The notes: generated from the letters alone by a model not told the origin. Positions 24,625 to 34,902 are shown, numbered from the stretch's first letter. The stretch is DNA of 39,798 nt from Candidatus Binatia bacterium (GCA_022827045.1 JAJDTQ010000209.1:1-39798); one strand, 5' to 3'. Program-made: numbers and translations.

Positions 24625-25397
24625 ATGAGGACGAGGGTCTATGTCGATGGCTTCAACCTGTACTACGGAGCCCTCAAGGGGACACCCTTCAGGTGGCTCG
24701 ACCCGGTCAAGCTAACCGCCCTCCTGCTTCCCCGCGAGTGCAAGATCGACCGGCTCCGCTACTTCACGGCGCGTGTTTCCGGGAAGCTCGATCCACAGGC
24801 GCCGGCTCGCCAGCAGCTTTACCTGAAGGCGCTCGTCACCCTGCCTGAAGTTGAAATCCATTACGGGCGTTTCCTGGCCAAGACCGCGTGGCGACCTCTC
24901 GCCAATCTCCCGGTCGCCGGCAGACGTATCGATGCACCTCGGCCGGTCACGCTGCCGGAAGGCAACCACCGGGTGCTCGGGGATCGGCTCCAGACACTGC
25001 CGGTGGGCGTCTATCCCGACAGACGCGGGGGACGCGAGGGCGACGGTCGCGGGATGAGGATACCCATCCCGGACGCCGTGATCGCGGAGTTCCACACCAT
25101 GGAGGAGAAGGGCTCGGACGTGAATCTTGCGGCCCACCTGCTAAACGACGCGTGGAGGGACCTGTTCGATGCGGCAGTGGTCGTGTCGAACGACACGGAC
25201 TTGGTGGTGCCGATCCGTATGGTCACTGGGAGCTGAAACGCCCGATGTTTGTCGCCTGTCCGGGCCGGTGGCAGATCGCTTCACAGTTGCGGAACGCCGC
25301 GAGCCACGTACGCCACATCCGTCCCGCGATGCTGCGGGCGGCGCAGTTTCCCGATACGCTACCGGGAACAGGTATAGTCAAACCGGCGGATTGGTAG
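24625..25397 (+). pseudogene. NYN-domain (PIN-like) RNase, frameshifted
   Basis: The 5' part encodes a NYN-domain protein of the LabA/PIN-like fold: RVYVDGFNLYYGALKG (4-19, first metal-binding Asp in VDGFN), KGSDVNLAAHLLNDAW and VVVSNDTDLVVPIRMV with the remaining acidic residues. The frame stops at 25236 after MVTGS. The -1 shifted frame continues naturally as ELKRPMFVACPGRW, QLRNAASHVRHIRPA and AAQFPDTLPGTGIVKPADW to a TAG at 25395-25397. Adding one base at about 25228-25231 (ACTGGG/AGCTG) restores a 257-residue protein. The catalytic core precedes the break, so a shortened product may still fold. Relatives are suspected RNA nucleases. Either real decay or a base-call error. Confidence 0.8.
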
Positions 25398-25810
25398 GCG
25401 CCCACCGGCTGAAGAAAATAAGGTGGTCCTGGTTTCTTGGACAGGCTGGCGGCGGAGTCAAGGTGTATTCCGGGGTCATGGATCATGCCGCCAGGGTCCT
25501 GTTTAAGCCGCACCCGCCGCCTGTGCTATATTCTATTCCATTGGGCCCCGGGGGCACCCGACGGGGTTTGAAGCCGCTTGGCCGTTGGCCGTCCAGCGCG
25601 CGGTGTTGACCATGTATTGATTGTCCCGGCGCAAATCATCCGGTCCTTCGAGGAGAATTTTATTTGTTTTCAGTTGGTTATGGACTGCGGGCGGTAGGAC
25701 AAACGCTACACGGCCAAGTTTCAAGCCCGCCTGTGGTTGCACCGCACAGCCGGCTGATCCGGCTCGCCTGCCTTGAGGGCGCGTCCGGCTGATTCCATGG
25801 AAGGGAGCCG
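25398..25810. other. 413-base gap before glmM; possible leader
   Basis: No recognised protein is encoded. AT-rich patches at 25520-25550 (GCTATATTCTATTCC) and 25600-25680 could hold promoters for the glmM operon; TATATT near 25529 is a candidate -10 without a good -35. AGGAG at 25651-25655 precedes a TTG-started frame of 42 codons (25664-25792), which is a doubtful leader peptide. AGCCGG and CCGGCT repeats around 25748-25765 can form a small hairpin. Confidence 0.35.
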
Positions 25811-27244
25811 ATGACGTCGGACAAGCCACAAGAGAATTCCGCCCGGCAGCGGCTGTTCGGCACCGACGGGGTTCGCGGCATCGCCAACCAGGAGCCGATG
25901 ACCTCGGAGACGTCGTTGAGGTTGGGCCGGGCCATCGCCCACGTGGTCGGCGACGACGGCTTGGGGAAGCCCGCGCGCGGCGCCCTGGGGCGAAGGCGCA
26001 CGCACCGGCGCCGGATCCTCGTGGGCAAGGACACCCGCCTGTCCGGGTACATGTTCGAGACCGCGCTCGCGTCCGGGATCTGTTCCATGGGCGCGGACGT
26101 CATGCTGGTGGGGCCGCTGCCCACCCCGGGCGTGGCGTTCCTCACCCGGAGCATGCGCGCGGACGCGGGGGTGGTGATCTCGGCGTCGCACAACCCCTAT
26201 CAGGACAACGGCATCAAGTTCTTTTCCAGCGACGGCTTCAAGCTCCCAGATGAATGGGAACGGCGCATGGAGGCCATGGTCTGGAACGGGGAGCACGACG
26301 CGCATCGCCCGGTGGCCACCGAGGTCGGCAAGGCGTACCGCATCGCCGACGCCCTGGGGAGGACCGTCGATTTTCTCAAGGGCGCGTTCCCGAGTCACCT
26401 GACCCTGGAGGGGCTCAGGGTCGTGGTGGACTGCGCCAACGGCGCCGGGTACCGGGTGGCGCCCGAGGTCTTGACGGAGCTCGGCGCCGAGGTCATCCCG
26501 GTGGGGGTGGAGCCCGACGGCACCAACATCAACCTGGACTGCGGCTCGGTGTACCCGGAAAAGGCGCGAGCGGCCTTGCGTGAGCACGGCGCGGACCTGG
26601 CGGTGTGCCTGGATGGCGACGCCGACCGGGCGCTGTTCATCGATGAGAAGGGCGAGCTCGTGGACGGCGACGAGGTCCTGGCCATGTGCGCCGTCGAGTT
26701 GAAGCGCGCCGAACGGCTGCCCACGGGCAAGGTGGTGGCCACGGTGATGAGCAACATGGGGCTTGACCTTGCCCTGCGCGGGCACGGCATCGATGTGCTG
26801 CGCACCGCCATCGGCGACCGCTACGTGGTGGAGGCCATGCGCCGGGACGGCCACAACCTCGGCGGCGAGCAGTCCGGCCACCTGGTGTTCCTGGACCACA
26901 ACACCACCGGCGACGGTTGTCTCACGGCCTTGCAGGTGCTGGCGCTCATGACCGAGCGGGAACGGCCCCTGGGCGAGCTTCGCCGCATCATGGGCAAGCT
27001 GCCGCAGGTCGTCGTCAACGTCCCGGTGCGGGAAAAGCGCCCGCTCTCCGAGGTGGCCCAGGTGCAGGCGCGCATCGCCGAGAGCGAGCACCTCCTGGAC
27101 GGCCGCGGCCGGGTGCTGGTGCGCTATTCCGGCACCGAGCCGCTGGCCCGCGTGATGCTGGAGGGCGAGTCGGAAGACGAGATCCGGCGGCTGGCCCAGG
27201 GGATCGCCGACGCCATCGAATCCAATCTGGGGGTGCCGGCGTGA
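25811..27244 (+). CDS. glmM: Phosphoglucosamine mutase
   Basis: This 477-residue enzyme interconverts glucosamine 6- and 1-phosphate for UDP-GlcNAc synthesis and thus for peptidoglycan and lipopolysaccharide. It shows [11 protein letters not shown] (16-26), the phosphoserine loop [18 protein letters not shown] with S126, the metal loop [12 protein letters not shown], the sugar-binding [12 protein letters not shown] and the C-terminal phosphate clamp [16 protein letters not shown]. It is some 25 residues longer than usual because of a basic insert near residues 50-66 ([18 protein letters not shown]). AAGGGAG lies about five bases before the ATG. First gene of a tightly coupled operon: the pdxJ GTG overlaps its stop. 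Confidence 0.95.
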   Translation: MTSDKPQENSARQRLFGTDGVRGIANQEPMTSETSLRLGRAIAHVVGDDGLGKPARGALGRRRTHRRRILVGKDTRLSGYMFETALASGICSMGADVMLVGPLPTPGVAFLTRSMRADAGVVISASHNPYQDNGIKFFSSDGFKLPDEWERRMEAMVWNGEHDAHRPVATEVGKAYRIADALGRTVDFLKGAFPSHLTLEGLRVVVDCANGAGYRVAPEVLTELGAEVIPVGVEPDGTNINLDCGSVYPEKARAALREHGADLAVCLDGDADRALFIDEKGELVDGDEVLAMCAVELKRAERLPTGKVVATVMSNMGLDLALRGHGIDVLRTAIGDRYVVEAMRRDGHNLGGEQSGHLVFLDHNTTGDGCLTALQVLALMTERERPLGELRRIMGKLPQVVVNVPVREKRPLSEVAQVQARIAESEHLLDGRGRVLVRYSGTEPLARVMLEGESEDEIRRLAQGIADAIESNLGVPA

Positions 27245-27972
27245 CCCGTCTCGGCGTCAACGTGGATCACGTGGCCACCGTGCGCCAGGCGCGCATGATC
27301 GACATCCCCGACCCGGTGGAGGCGGCGCTGCTGGCCGAGCAGGCCGGTGCCGACCTGATCACGGTGCACCTGCGCGAAGACCGCCGGCACATCCAGGAGC
27401 GCGACGTCGCCCGGCTGCGCCAACGGTTGACCGCGGGGCTCAACCTGGAAATGGCCGGAACCCCGGAAATGACCGGGCACGCCCTGTCCCTCAAGCCCGA
27501 CGACGCCTGCCTGGTGCCCGAGCGGCGCGAGGAGCTCACCACCGAGGGCGGGCTCGACGTGGTCACGCACGGGAAGCAGCTCAGGGAGGTGGTGTCGCGC
27601 CTGCGCGACGCCGGGATCCGGGTGAGCCTGTTCGTGGACCCGGACCTGAAGCAGCTCGAAGCCAGCCGCGAGGCGGGCGCCGACGCCGTGGAGATCCACA
27701 CCGGCGCCTACTGCGACGCCGGCGGGCCGCGGCAGGCCGAAGAGCTCGAGGCCGTACGCCAGGCCGCCGCGGCGGCGGCCGGAATGGGGCTCGAGGTCCA
27801 CGGGGGCCACGGCCTCAATGCCGGCAACGTCGCGCCCATCGCCGCCATCGAGGAGATCGTCGAGCTCAACATCGGCCACAGCATCGTCGCCCGCTCCATC
27901 ATGGTGGGGATGGCCCAGGCGGTGAAGGAAATGAAGGCTCTCATCGCTGCGGCGGAATCCGCCGGCTCTTGA
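27241..27972 (+). CDS. pdxJ: Pyridoxine 5'-phosphate synthase
   Basis: The 243-residue TIM barrel makes pyridoxine 5'-phosphate from deoxyxylulose 5-phosphate and 3-amino-2-oxopropyl phosphate. Markers are [15 protein letters not shown] (4-18), [17 protein letters not shown] (40-56), [10 protein letters not shown] with the catalytic Glu, [45 protein letters not shown] and [13 protein letters not shown]. The GTG start overlaps the glmM stop (GTGA); the next gene starts three bases after its stop. In Deltaproteobacteria acpS often sits between pdxJ and nnr (from memory); here it is absent. Confidence 0.95.
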   Translation: MTRLGVNVDHVATVRQARMIDIPDPVEAALLAEQAGADLITVHLREDRRHIQERDVARLRQRLTAGLNLEMAGTPEMTGHALSLKPDDACLVPERREELTTEGGLDVVTHGKQLREVVSRLRDAGIRVSLFVDPDLKQLEASREAGADAVEIHTGAYCDAGGPRQAEELEAVRQAAAAAAGMGLEVHGGHGLNAGNVAPIAAIEEIVELNIGHSIVARSIMVGMAQAVKEMKALIAAAESAGS

Positions 27973-27975
27973 CCC

Positions 27976-29544
27976 ATGCGCGTCGTAACCGCAGCCGAGA
28001 TGCGCCGCCTGGACCATCTCACCATCCACGCCCACGGCGTTCCCAGCCTGCGGCTGATGGAGCGCGCGGGGCAGAGCGTGGTGGACGTCATCCTCAAACG
28101 CTGGACCCAGTTGGCGAAGCACGGGGTCCTGGTGGTGGCGGGCAAGGGCAACAACGGCGGCGACGGCCTGGTCATCGCGCGGCTGCTGCACGAACGGCTG
28201 CTGCCCTGCGAGGTGGCGTGCGTCGCCCGGGAAGTGGATCTCTCACCGGACGCGGCCACCAACCTCCAGCGCTATCGTTCCGCGGGAGGCCGGTTCACCG
28301 AGATCCCCGCCGGGGACCTCGAAGCCCTGCGCCGCCGCATCGAGGACAAGGGGCTGCTGGTGGACGCGCTCCTGGGAACCGGGTTGCGCAGCCCGGTGGA
28401 GGGCTTTCTGGCGGATGCGGTGGGGGTCATGAACGCCTCGGGCGTGCCCATCGTGGCCGTGGACACGCCGTCGGGGCTGGATGCCGACCGGGGGACGCCC
28501 CTGGGAACCACCATTCAGGCCGAGGTCACGGTGACCTTCGGTTTGCCCAAGGCCGGCCAGGTGATTTACCCCGGCGTCGGCTACTGCGGCGAGCTGGTGG
28601 TGGCCGACATCGGCATCCACCCGCAGGCCGAGGCCGAGGTGGCGCCGTCGGCGGAGTTGCTGGATCCGGCCGAGGTGGTATGGCTGTTGCCGAGACGGGC
28701 GGACGACTCGCACAAGGGCAGCTTCGGCCACCTGCTGGTGATGGCGGGTTCCCGGGGCAAGACGGGAGCCGCGGTGCTCGGCTGCCGCGCGGCCATGCGC
28801 GTGGGCACGGGCCTGGTGACCCTGGCGGCGCCCCGCGGACTCAACGAGATCGTGGCCGGGGCCTTGGTGGAGTCCATGACGGAGCCCCTGGGCCAGCCGG
28901 GCGAGGACCAGTGGCCGGCGCTGGACGCTACCGACTGGGAGGGTGTGGCGGAGCGCAAGAGCGCGGTGCTGTACGGTCCGGGCGTGGGCGTCCACGGGTC
29001 CGCCCAGAAGACGCTGGAGACGCTGCTGGAGCACTGCCGCCTGCCGTGGCTCATCGATGCCGACGGCCTCAACAACCTGGCGGAGGACGTGACCCGCCTG
29101 CGGGACGCGCGCGTGCCGCCGGTGTTGACGCCGCATCCCGGGGAGATGAGCCGCCTCACCGGCCTGGATACGGCGGAGGTCAACGGCGACCGCATCGGCA
29201 TCGCCCGGGCTTTCGCCGAGGACCATCGTTGCCACGTCGTACTCAAAGGTGCCCGGACGGTGACGGCGACGCCGGAAGGGCAGGTCGCCATCAACCCCAC
29301 CGGCAATTCCGGCATGGCCAGCGGCGGCATGGGCGACGTCCTTGCCGGCATCGTCGCGGGGTTCCTGGCCCAGGGCCTGACCGCGGAGGACGCCGTGCGC
29401 CTGGGCGTGTACCTCCACGGCCGCGCCGGCGACCGGGTGGCGGAGGATCGCGGCGGCGTGGGACTCATCGCCTCGGACCTGGTGGACGAGTTGCCGCGGA
29501 CCATCAAGGAATTGACACAGATCAGGGAGATGATGGGGACTTGA
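27976..29544 (+). CDS. nnr: Bifunctional NAD(P)H-hydrate epimerase / ADP-dependent dehydratase
   Basis: This 522-residue fusion repairs hydrated NADH and NADPH. The N-terminal epimerase domain (1-215) shows LMERAGQSVVDV, VLVVAGKGNNGGDGLVIARL, DALLGTGLRSPVEG and VDTPSGLDADRG. The C-terminal ribokinase-like dehydratase domain (about 225-515) shows HKGSFGHLLVMAGSRGKTGA, DADGLNNLAE, LTPHPGEMSRLTG, VVLKGARTVTATPEG and NPTGNSGMASGGMGDVLAG with the catalytic aspartate. ATG 27976 is chosen because it begins the VVTAAEMRRLD motif typical of the family. The stop overlaps the TTG start of tsaE. Confidence 0.94.
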   Translation: MRVVTAAEMRRLDHLTIHAHGVPSLRLMERAGQSVVDVILKRWTQLAKHGVLVVAGKGNNGGDGLVIARLLHERLLPCEVACVAREVDLSPDAATNLQRYRSAGGRFTEIPAGDLEALRRRIEDKGLLVDALLGTGLRSPVEGFLADAVGVMNASGVPIVAVDTPSGLDADRGTPLGTTIQAEVTVTFGLPKAGQVIYPGVGYCGELVVADIGIHPQAEAEVAPSAELLDPAEVVWLLPRRADDSHKGSFGHLLVMAGSRGKTGAAVLGCRAAMRVGTGLVTLAAPRGLNEIVAGALVESMTEPLGQPGEDQWPALDATDWEGVAERKSAVLYGPGVGVHGSAQKTLETLLEHCRLPWLIDADGLNNLAEDVTRLRDARVPPVLTPHPGEMSRLTGLDTAEVNGDRIGIARAFAEDHRCHVVLKGARTVTATPEGQVAINPTGNSGMASGGMGDVLAGIVAGFLAQGLTAEDAVRLGVYLHGRAGDRVAEDRGGVGLIASDLVDELPRTIKELTQIREMMGT

Positions 29545-30044
29545 AGACCAGCGAACATCACGCCACCACCGGCTCGCCGGAGGGGACCCGGGCGCTCGGG
29601 CGGGCGCTGGCCGGAGTGCTCCGTGGCGGCGAGATCCTGGGGCTGTCCGGGGATCTGGGCAGCGGCAAGACCTGCTTCGTGCACGGCTTGGCCGAGGGGC
29701 TCGAAGTGGGCGGGAAAAGTTGGGTCCGGAGCCCGACCTTCACCCTCATCAACGAGTACCAGGGCAGGCTGCCGCTGGTACACGTGGACCTGTTCCGCGT
29801 GGCCCAGGGGGCCGAGATGGAAGACCTGCACCTGGAGGAATACTTCGCCTCCGGCAGCGTCTGCGTCATCGAGTGGTTCGAGCGCCTCGATGCCGTGGGG
29901 GTCGACGAGTTCCTGGGCATCGCCTTCCGCTACGTGGACGAGGAGCGCCGGGAGCTGCGCTTCACGGCACACGGCGCCGGGTACGAGGAGATGATCGCGA
30001 GGCTGAAGGAGGCGGACGCCGGCCGGGTTGGCGACGCGCGATGA
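29541..30044 (+). CDS. tsaE: tRNA threonylcarbamoyladenosine biosynthesis ATPase TsaE
   Basis: The 167-residue P-loop ATPase cycles the TsaBD complex that makes t6A at A37 of ANN-decoding tRNAs. Walker A is [11 protein letters not shown] (36-46), followed by [14 protein letters not shown] with the switch threonine, LVHVDLFRV and [11 protein letters not shown]. The C-terminal tail (from about 125) is loose and arginine/alanine-rich. The start is taken as TTG 29541, overlapping the nnr stop (TTGA), since no ATG lies before the Walker A region. TsaB, TsaC and TsaD are not in the window. MtaB at 34903 further modifies the same t6A base. Confidence 0.92.
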   Translation: MKTSEHHATTGSPEGTRALGRALAGVLRGGEILGLSGDLGSGKTCFVHGLAEGLEVGGKSWVRSPTFTLINEYQGRLPLVHVDLFRVAQGAEMEDLHLEEYFASGSVCVIEWFERLDAVGVDEFLGIAFRYVDEERRELRFTAHGAGYEEMIARLKEADAGRVGDAR

Positions 30045-30087
30045 CTCTTGGGGGCGGTTCTTGAACCCGCCCGTGTGGATTCCGGGA

Positions 30088-31302
30088 ATGGCACTGATCG
30101 TACAGAAATACGGCGGCACCTCCGTCGGCATGGTGGAACGCATCCGCAACGTCGCGAGCCGCGTGGCCGCCGCGCGCGCGCAGGGGGACGACGTGGTGGT
30201 GGTGGTCTCCGCCATGTCCGGCGAGACCAACCGGCTCCTGAACCTGGCCAATCAGGTGTCGTCGCACGTGGACGACCGGGAGATCGACGTGCTGCTGGCG
30301 TCGGGGGAGCAGGTTTCCTGCGCGCTGCTGGCACTGGCGCTGAAGGACCTGGGCCTGCCGGCGCGCTCCTTTCTCGGCCACCAGGTGCGTATCGCCACCG
30401 ACAGCGCCCACGGCCGGGCGCGGATCAAGAGCATCGACTCCACCCGGGTGCTGGAGTCGCTCAAGCGCAGCGAGGTGGTGGTGGTGGCGGGCTTCCAGGG
30501 GGTCGACGAGGGCGACAACATCACCACCCTGGGGCGCGGCGGTTCGGATACCAGCGCCGTGGCCATGGCCGCCGCCCTGGAGGCCTCGGTGTGCGAGATC
30601 TATACGGACGTGGACGGCATCTACACGGCCGATCCCTTCGTGTGCCCCAGGGCGCGCAAGCTCGATCGGATCACCTACGACGAAATGCTGGAGATGGCCA
30701 GCCTGGGCGCCCGGGTGCTGCAGATCCGCTCGGTGGAGACGGCGAAGAGGTTCGGCGTCAGGGTGCACCTGCGCTCGAGTTTCAACGACGCCCAAGGCAC
30801 CTGGCTGGTCGAGGAGGGGGAACAAATGGACTCGGTTCTGGTTTCGGCAGTGACCTGCGACAACGACGAAGCCAAGATAACCATCCGCAACGTGCCGGAC
30901 CGCCCCGGGCTCGCGGCCCAGATCTTCGGTCCCATCGCCGAGGCCAACATCGTGGTGGACATGATCATCCAGAACGCCAGCGCCGACGGCACCACCGACG
31001 TCACTTTCACCGTGCCCAAGAAGGATCATCCAAAGGCCATGGAATTGATTGAAAAAAACGCGGCCTTGATCCAAGCTAAGGGAGTGACCTCCGACACGCA
31101 CATCGCCAAGGTGTCGGTGGTGGGCGTCGGAGTGAGAACCAACGCGGGCGTGGCGGCGAAGATGTTCCAGGCCCTGGCGGAACAGTCGATCAACATCGAG
31201 ATGATCTCGACCTCGGAGATCAAGGTGTCGGTGGTGGTGGCCGAGAAGGACAGCCGCAGGGCGGTGGATTCGTTGCACGCTTCGTTGATCGAAAGCAGGT
31301 GA
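30088..31302 (+). CDS. lysC: Aspartate kinase
   Basis: The 404-residue enzyme phosphorylates aspartate, the entry to lysine, threonine, methionine and diaminopimelate synthesis. The kinase domain has [15 protein letters not shown] (4-18), [34 protein letters not shown] and [20 protein letters not shown]. Two ACT domains follow (about 265-400: [20 protein letters not shown] and [20 protein letters not shown]), the regulatory module that binds lysine and/or threonine. ATG 30088 is the family start; in-frame codons upstream to 30028 lack support. The stop lies four bases before the cimA start. Confidence 0.95.
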   Translation: MALIVQKYGGTSVGMVERIRNVASRVAAARAQGDDVVVVVSAMSGETNRLLNLANQVSSHVDDREIDVLLASGEQVSCALLALALKDLGLPARSFLGHQVRIATDSAHGRARIKSIDSTRVLESLKRSEVVVVAGFQGVDEGDNITTLGRGGSDTSAVAMAAALEASVCEIYTDVDGIYTADPFVCPRARKLDRITYDEMLEMASLGARVLQIRSVETAKRFGVRVHLRSSFNDAQGTWLVEEGEQMDSVLVSAVTCDNDEAKITIRNVPDRPGLAAQIFGPIAEANIVVDMIIQNASADGTTDVTFTVPKKDHPKAMELIEKNAALIQAKGVTSDTHIAKVSVVGVGVRTNAGVAAKMFQALAEQSINIEMISTSEIKVSVVVAEKDSRRAVDSLHASLIESR

Positions 31303-31306
31303 GTGC

Positions 31307-32938
31307 ATGAGCGACTTGTTGTTGTACGATACGACCTTGAGGGACGGGTGTCAGAGCGAGGATGTCTCCTTCAGCTTGAAGGACAAGCTGCGCGTTGCCG
31401 AGAGCCTGGCGGAGCTGGGCATTCACTACATCGAAGGCGGCTATCCCGGCTCCAACCCCCGCGACGCCGAGTTCTTCAAGGCGGTCGGGAAGCTGAATCT
31501 CAGGAAGACCCGGGTGGCGTCCTTCGGCACCACGCGGAGGCCGTCGGTGAAACCGGCCCAGGACGCCAGCCTGAAGCTGCTGGTGGCGGCCAAGACCCCG
31601 GTGGTGACGCTGGTGGGCAAGACCTGGGACCTGCACGTGCGCGACGATCTGCGCATCAGCAAGAAGGCCAACCTGGAGGTCATCGCCGACTCCATCGCGT
31701 TCATGAAGTCGCGCGTCGACGAGGTGATCTTCGACGCCGAGCATTTCTTCGACGGCTACCGCAGCAACCCCGAGTACGCGCTGGAGTGCCTGAAGGCGGC
31801 GGCGGACGGCGGCGCCGACTGGATCGTCCTGTGCGACACCAATGGCGGCGGCATGCCCGTCGACATCGGCGCGGCGGTGGCGCGGGCCAAGGAGACGGTG
31901 AAGGCGCCGCTGGGCATCCATTGCCACAACGACTGCGAGCTGGCCGTGGCCAACACCATGGTGGCGGTGGAGAACGGCGTCCGCCAGGTCCAGGGCACCA
32001 TCAACGGCTTCGGCGAGCGCTGCGGCAACATGAACCTGTGCTCGGTGCTGCCCAACCTGCAGTTGAAGCTCGGCTACAAGTGCGTCCGGCCGGCGCAGTT
32101 GCGCAAGCTGCGGGAGATCTCGCACTTGGTGTACGAGCTGGCCAATGTCGTGCCCAGCAAGCGGCAGGCCTACGTGGGCGACAGCGCGTTCGCGCACAAG
32201 GGCGGGCTCCACGTCTCGGGCATCATCAAGAACCGCGAGACCTACGAGCACATCGAGCCGGAGCTCGTGGGCAGCCGCCAGCGCGTTCTGGTCTCCGACC
32301 TGTCCGGCCGCAGCAACATCGTCTACAAGGCCCGGGAGTACGACATCGACCTCAACGGGCAGGACCAGGCCGTGCACAACATCCTCAACCGGATCAAAGA
32401 GCTGGAGAGCCAGGGCTACGAGTTCGAGGCCGCCGAGGCATCCTTCGAGCTGCTGATCCAGGAGGCGCTGGGAAGGAAGAAGAGCAATTTCCGCCTCGAC
32501 GGGTTCAGGGTCATCGACGAGAAGCGGGTCGAGAACGAGCCGCCGCTCGCCGAGGCCACCGTCAAGGTGGAGGTGAACGGAGTGATGGAGCACGCGGCGG
32601 CCCTGGGCAACGGGCCCGTGCATGCGCTCGACCGGGCTCTTCGCAAGGCGCTCACGGGGTTCTACCCGTCGCTGGAGGAAGTGGAGCTGCTGGACTACAA
32701 GGTCCGGGTGCTGTCGTCCGGGGATGGCACCGGCGCCACCGTCCGGGTGCTCATCGAGTCGGGCGACGGCCACAACCAGTGGGGCACCGTGGGGGTCTCC
32801 CAGAACGTTATAGAGGCCAGCTGGCAGGCGCTCGTGGACAGCATCGACTACAAGCTCTACAAGGACAAGAAGAGAAGAGGCCACGCGGGGAGGGCCCCCG
32901 CCGGCAAGGCGCAGGCAGCGCCGGCCCCCGCGCACTGA
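31307..32938 (+). CDS. cimA: Citramalate synthase
   Basis: The 543-residue enzyme condenses pyruvate and acetyl-CoA to (R)-citramalate, a threonine-independent route to isoleucine. The HMGL-like barrel begins [20 protein letters not shown] (4-23), with [47 protein letters not shown] and [17 protein letters not shown] (the metal-binding HxH). The C-terminal LeuA dimer/regulatory domain starts near 405 ([20 protein letters not shown]). These stretches fit CimA and not 2-isopropylmalate synthase. The C-terminal tail beyond about 520 is basic and low-complexity ([20 protein letters not shown]). Adjacent to lysC, it suggests branched-chain synthesis split from the threonine route. Confidence 0.94.
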   Translation: MSDLLLYDTTLRDGCQSEDVSFSLKDKLRVAESLAELGIHYIEGGYPGSNPRDAEFFKAVGKLNLRKTRVASFGTTRRPSVKPAQDASLKLLVAAKTPVVTLVGKTWDLHVRDDLRISKKANLEVIADSIAFMKSRVDEVIFDAEHFFDGYRSNPEYALECLKAAADGGADWIVLCDTNGGGMPVDIGAAVARAKETVKAPLGIHCHNDCELAVANTMVAVENGVRQVQGTINGFGERCGNMNLCSVLPNLQLKLGYKCVRPAQLRKLREISHLVYELANVVPSKRQAYVGDSAFAHKGGLHVSGIIKNRETYEHIEPELVGSRQRVLVSDLSGRSNIVYKAREYDIDLNGQDQAVHNILNRIKELESQGYEFEAAEASFELLIQEALGRKKSNFRLDGFRVIDEKRVENEPPLAEATVKVEVNGVMEHAAALGNGPVHALDRALRKALTGFYPSLEEVELLDYKVRVLSSGDGTGATVRVLIESGDGHNQWGTVGVSQNVIEASWQALVDSIDYKLYKDKKRRGHAGRAPAGKAQAAPAPAH

Positions 32939-32966
32939 CGGAAGCGTCCAGCAGAGGCGGCCGCCC

Positions 32967-33680
32967 ATGTGGGGCATTCTGAAAGAGGATATCCGGGTGG
33001 CGTTCGAGCGGGATCCCGCGGCGCGGAACCTGGTCGAGGTTCTGTTCTGCTACCCGGGGGTGCACGCGCTGCTGCTCCATCGCCTCGCGCACCGCCTGTG
33101 GCGCCGCGGCTGGAGGAACCCTGCACGCCTGGTGAGTCACCTGAGCCGCTTTTTCACCGGCGTCGAGATCCATCCCGGCGCCGCCGTGGGACGCCGGTTC
33201 TTCATCGATCACGGCATGGGCGTGGTCATCGGCGAGACTTCGGAGATCGGCGATGACGTGACCCTGTTCCAGGGCGTGACCCTGGGCGGCATCAGCATGC
33301 GCCGGGAGAAGCGTCACCCCACCGTGGAGGACCGCGTCGTCATCGGTGCCGGCGCCACCGTGCTGGGTCCGGTGGTGGTGGGACGGAACAGCAAGATCGG
33401 CTCCGGCTCGGTGGTGGTGAAGGACGTGCCTGAGAACTCCACGGTGGTCGGGGTGCCGGGAAAGGTCGTGGAAGGGCACGGCATGCACCGGGACCCGGTG
33501 GAGCAGGAGATCACCCTGGATCACGACCGGCTCCCCGACCCCATGGCCAAGTCGCTGAGCAACCTCGCGGAATACATCCAGAAACTCGAGAAGCGGGTGA
33601 ACGAGCTCGACGCCAAGCAGGGCGGCCTGGAGGCCCGGCAGCGCGAAGAAGTGGAAGAGACTCGCCGGTACAAGAACTAG
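32967..33680 (+). CDS. cysE: Serine O-acetyltransferase
   Basis: The 237-residue enzyme makes O-acetylserine for cysteine synthesis. The N-terminal helices ([18 protein letters not shown]) lead into a left-handed beta-helix of hexapeptide repeats: [55 protein letters not shown] and [20 protein letters not shown]. The catalytic pair is the His of [13 protein letters not shown] and the preceding Asp. It is of the short N-terminus type, unlike enteric CysE. A coiled-coil tail ([20 protein letters not shown]) follows in place of the usual short end that docks into CysK. It starts 28 bases after cimA. Confidence 0.93.
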   Translation: MWGILKEDIRVAFERDPAARNLVEVLFCYPGVHALLLHRLAHRLWRRGWRNPARLVSHLSRFFTGVEIHPGAAVGRRFFIDHGMGVVIGETSEIGDDVTLFQGVTLGGISMRREKRHPTVEDRVVIGAGATVLGPVVVGRNSKIGSGSVVVKDVPENSTVVGVPGKVVEGHGMHRDPVEQEITLDHDRLPDPMAKSLSNLAEYIQKLEKRVNELDAKQGGLEARQREEVEETRRYKN

Positions 33681-33724
33681 GAAGCGGGCCTCGCGCGAAC
33701 ATCCATTTGAATCGCCCTCCGACC

Positions 33725-33757
33725 CCCTCTCCCCCCGGGAGAGGGCTGGGGTGAGGG
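33725..33757. repeat. GC-rich hairpin repeat, copy 2 (cysE-mnmA gap)
   Basis: A 33-base copy starting CCCTCTCCCCCCGGGAGAGG and ending CTGGGGTGAGGG, in the only sizeable gap between cysE and mnmA. CTCTCCC and GGGAGAG form a tight hairpin. Same orientation as copies 1 and 3. Confidence 0.88.
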
Positions 33758-33778
33758 TGCCCCGGAGCAAGCAGTACG

Positions 33779-34900
33779 GTGATTCCATCGGCGGAGAGAA
33801 GAGTGGCGGTGGCCATGAGCGGGGGTGTCGACAGCTCGGTGGCGGCTGGACTCCTGGTGGAGCGGGGGTACGAGGTCGTGGGCGTGTCCCTGCGCCTCTG
33901 GGAGGGGCGGAACCTGGGGCCGCGCAACTGCTCGGACCACCGGGGAGCGGAGGAGGTGGCGGGCCTGCTGGGCATTCCGCACACGGTGCTGGACCAGCGG
34001 GACGACTTCCGCAAGGCGGTGGTGGCGCCCTTCGCACAGAGCTACCTGGACGGCGCCACGCCCAATCCCTGCGTCGCCTGCAATCGCCATTTCAAGATAG
34101 AGAAGCTGTTGGAGTGGGCCGAGGCCCGGGGGATTCCCCGGGTGGCCACGGGTCACTACGCCCGCACCGGGCGCTGCTCCGACGGGGGCTCGCTGCTGCG
34201 CGGGTCGGACCGCAACAAGGACCAATCGTACTTCCTCTTCGCGCTCTCGCCGCGCCAGCTCGATCACGTCGTGTTCCCCCTGGGCGATCTCCACAAGGAA
34301 GCCGTGCGCGCCAAGGCACGGGAGATGGGGCTTCCGGTGGCCGAACGGCCGGAGAGCCAGGACATCTGTCTCGGCGACCACCGCACGGTGGTGGAGTCCT
34401 TCGCCAGGCCGGAGCAGCTCGGCGGCGGAGAGATCGTGGACAGCCGCGGCAACCTCCTGGGGTATCACGACGGCATGCACCGGTTCACCGTGGGGCAGCG
34501 CAAGGGCTTGGGCATCGCGGCGCCGAGGCCGTTGTACGTGCTGCGCATCGACGCGGAACGGAGACGCGTCGTGGTGGGTGGGCGTGAGGAACTGCGCGCG
34601 CCGTCCTTTACCGCGAGCCGCGTGAACTGGCTGGCGGCCCCGCCGGACGGGGAGACCTCCGCCGAGGTCCAGGTGCGCTACCGCTCGAAGCCCGTGCCGT
34701 GCACGCTGAGGCCCCTGAACGGCCACGGCGTCGAGGTCCTCCCCGACGAGCCGCTGGCGTCGGTGACCCCGGGCCAGGCCGCGGTGTTCTACCGTGACGA
34801 CCAGGTCCTGGGCGGCGGCTGGATCGACAGGCCTTTTCCCTCACGGCGAATCTTCCCCCTCTCCCCCGGGGAGAGGGCCGGGGTGAGGGCCCCTGAATAA
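33779..34900 (+). CDS. mnmA: tRNA-specific 2-thiouridylase MnmA
   Basis: The 373-residue enzyme thiolates U34 in tRNAs for Lys, Glu and Gln using persulfide sulfur. The PP-loop is AMSGGVDSSVAAG (12-24). Also seen are GATPNPCVACNRHFK with the catalytic Cys at 101, ATGHYART, NKDQSYFLFAL, ESQDICLGDHR with the second catalytic Cys at 197, and the C-terminal barrel HRFTVGQRKGLGIAAPRPLYV. The GTG at 33779 is the best start, with GGAG about 12 bases upstream; the ATG at residue 13 is inside the P-loop. The tail FPLSPGERAGVRAPE is encoded by a copy of the GC-rich repeat, so the native C-terminus has been replaced or lengthened. Confidence 0.94.
   Translation: MIPSAERRVAVAMSGGVDSSVAAGLLVERGYEVVGVSLRLWEGRNLGPRNCSDHRGAEEVAGLLGIPHTVLDQRDDFRKAVVAPFAQSYLDGATPNPCVACNRHFKIEKLLEWAEARGIPRVATGHYARTGRCSDGGSLLRGSDRNKDQSYFLFALSPRQLDHVVFPLGDLHKEAVRAKAREMGLPVAERPESQDICLGDHRTVVESFARPEQLGGGEIVDSRGNLLGYHDGMHRFTVGQRKGLGIAAPRPLYVLRIDAERRRVVVGGREELRAPSFTASRVNWLAAPPDGETSAEVQVRYRSKPVPCTLRPLNGHGVEVLPDEPLASVTPGQAAVFYRDDQVLGGGWIDRPFPSRRIFPLSPGERAGVRAPE
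34857..34889. repeat. GC-rich hairpin repeat, copy 3 (inside the mnmA 3' end)
   Basis: A 33-base copy starting CCCTCTCCCCCGGGGAGAGG and ending CCGGGGTGAGGG. Read in the mnmA frame it encodes PLSPGERAGVR, and the gene stops at 34898-34900, nine bases later. The same orientation as the other copies gives a different reading frame than in tilS. Confidence 0.9.
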
Positions 34901-34902
34901 CC

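Noticed and set aside
25664..25792. 42-codon TTG-started frame with AGGAG before glmM, as a leader peptide
   Set aside because: No attenuator-like alternative hairpins or run of regulatory codons; a good ribosome site alone is weak evidence.
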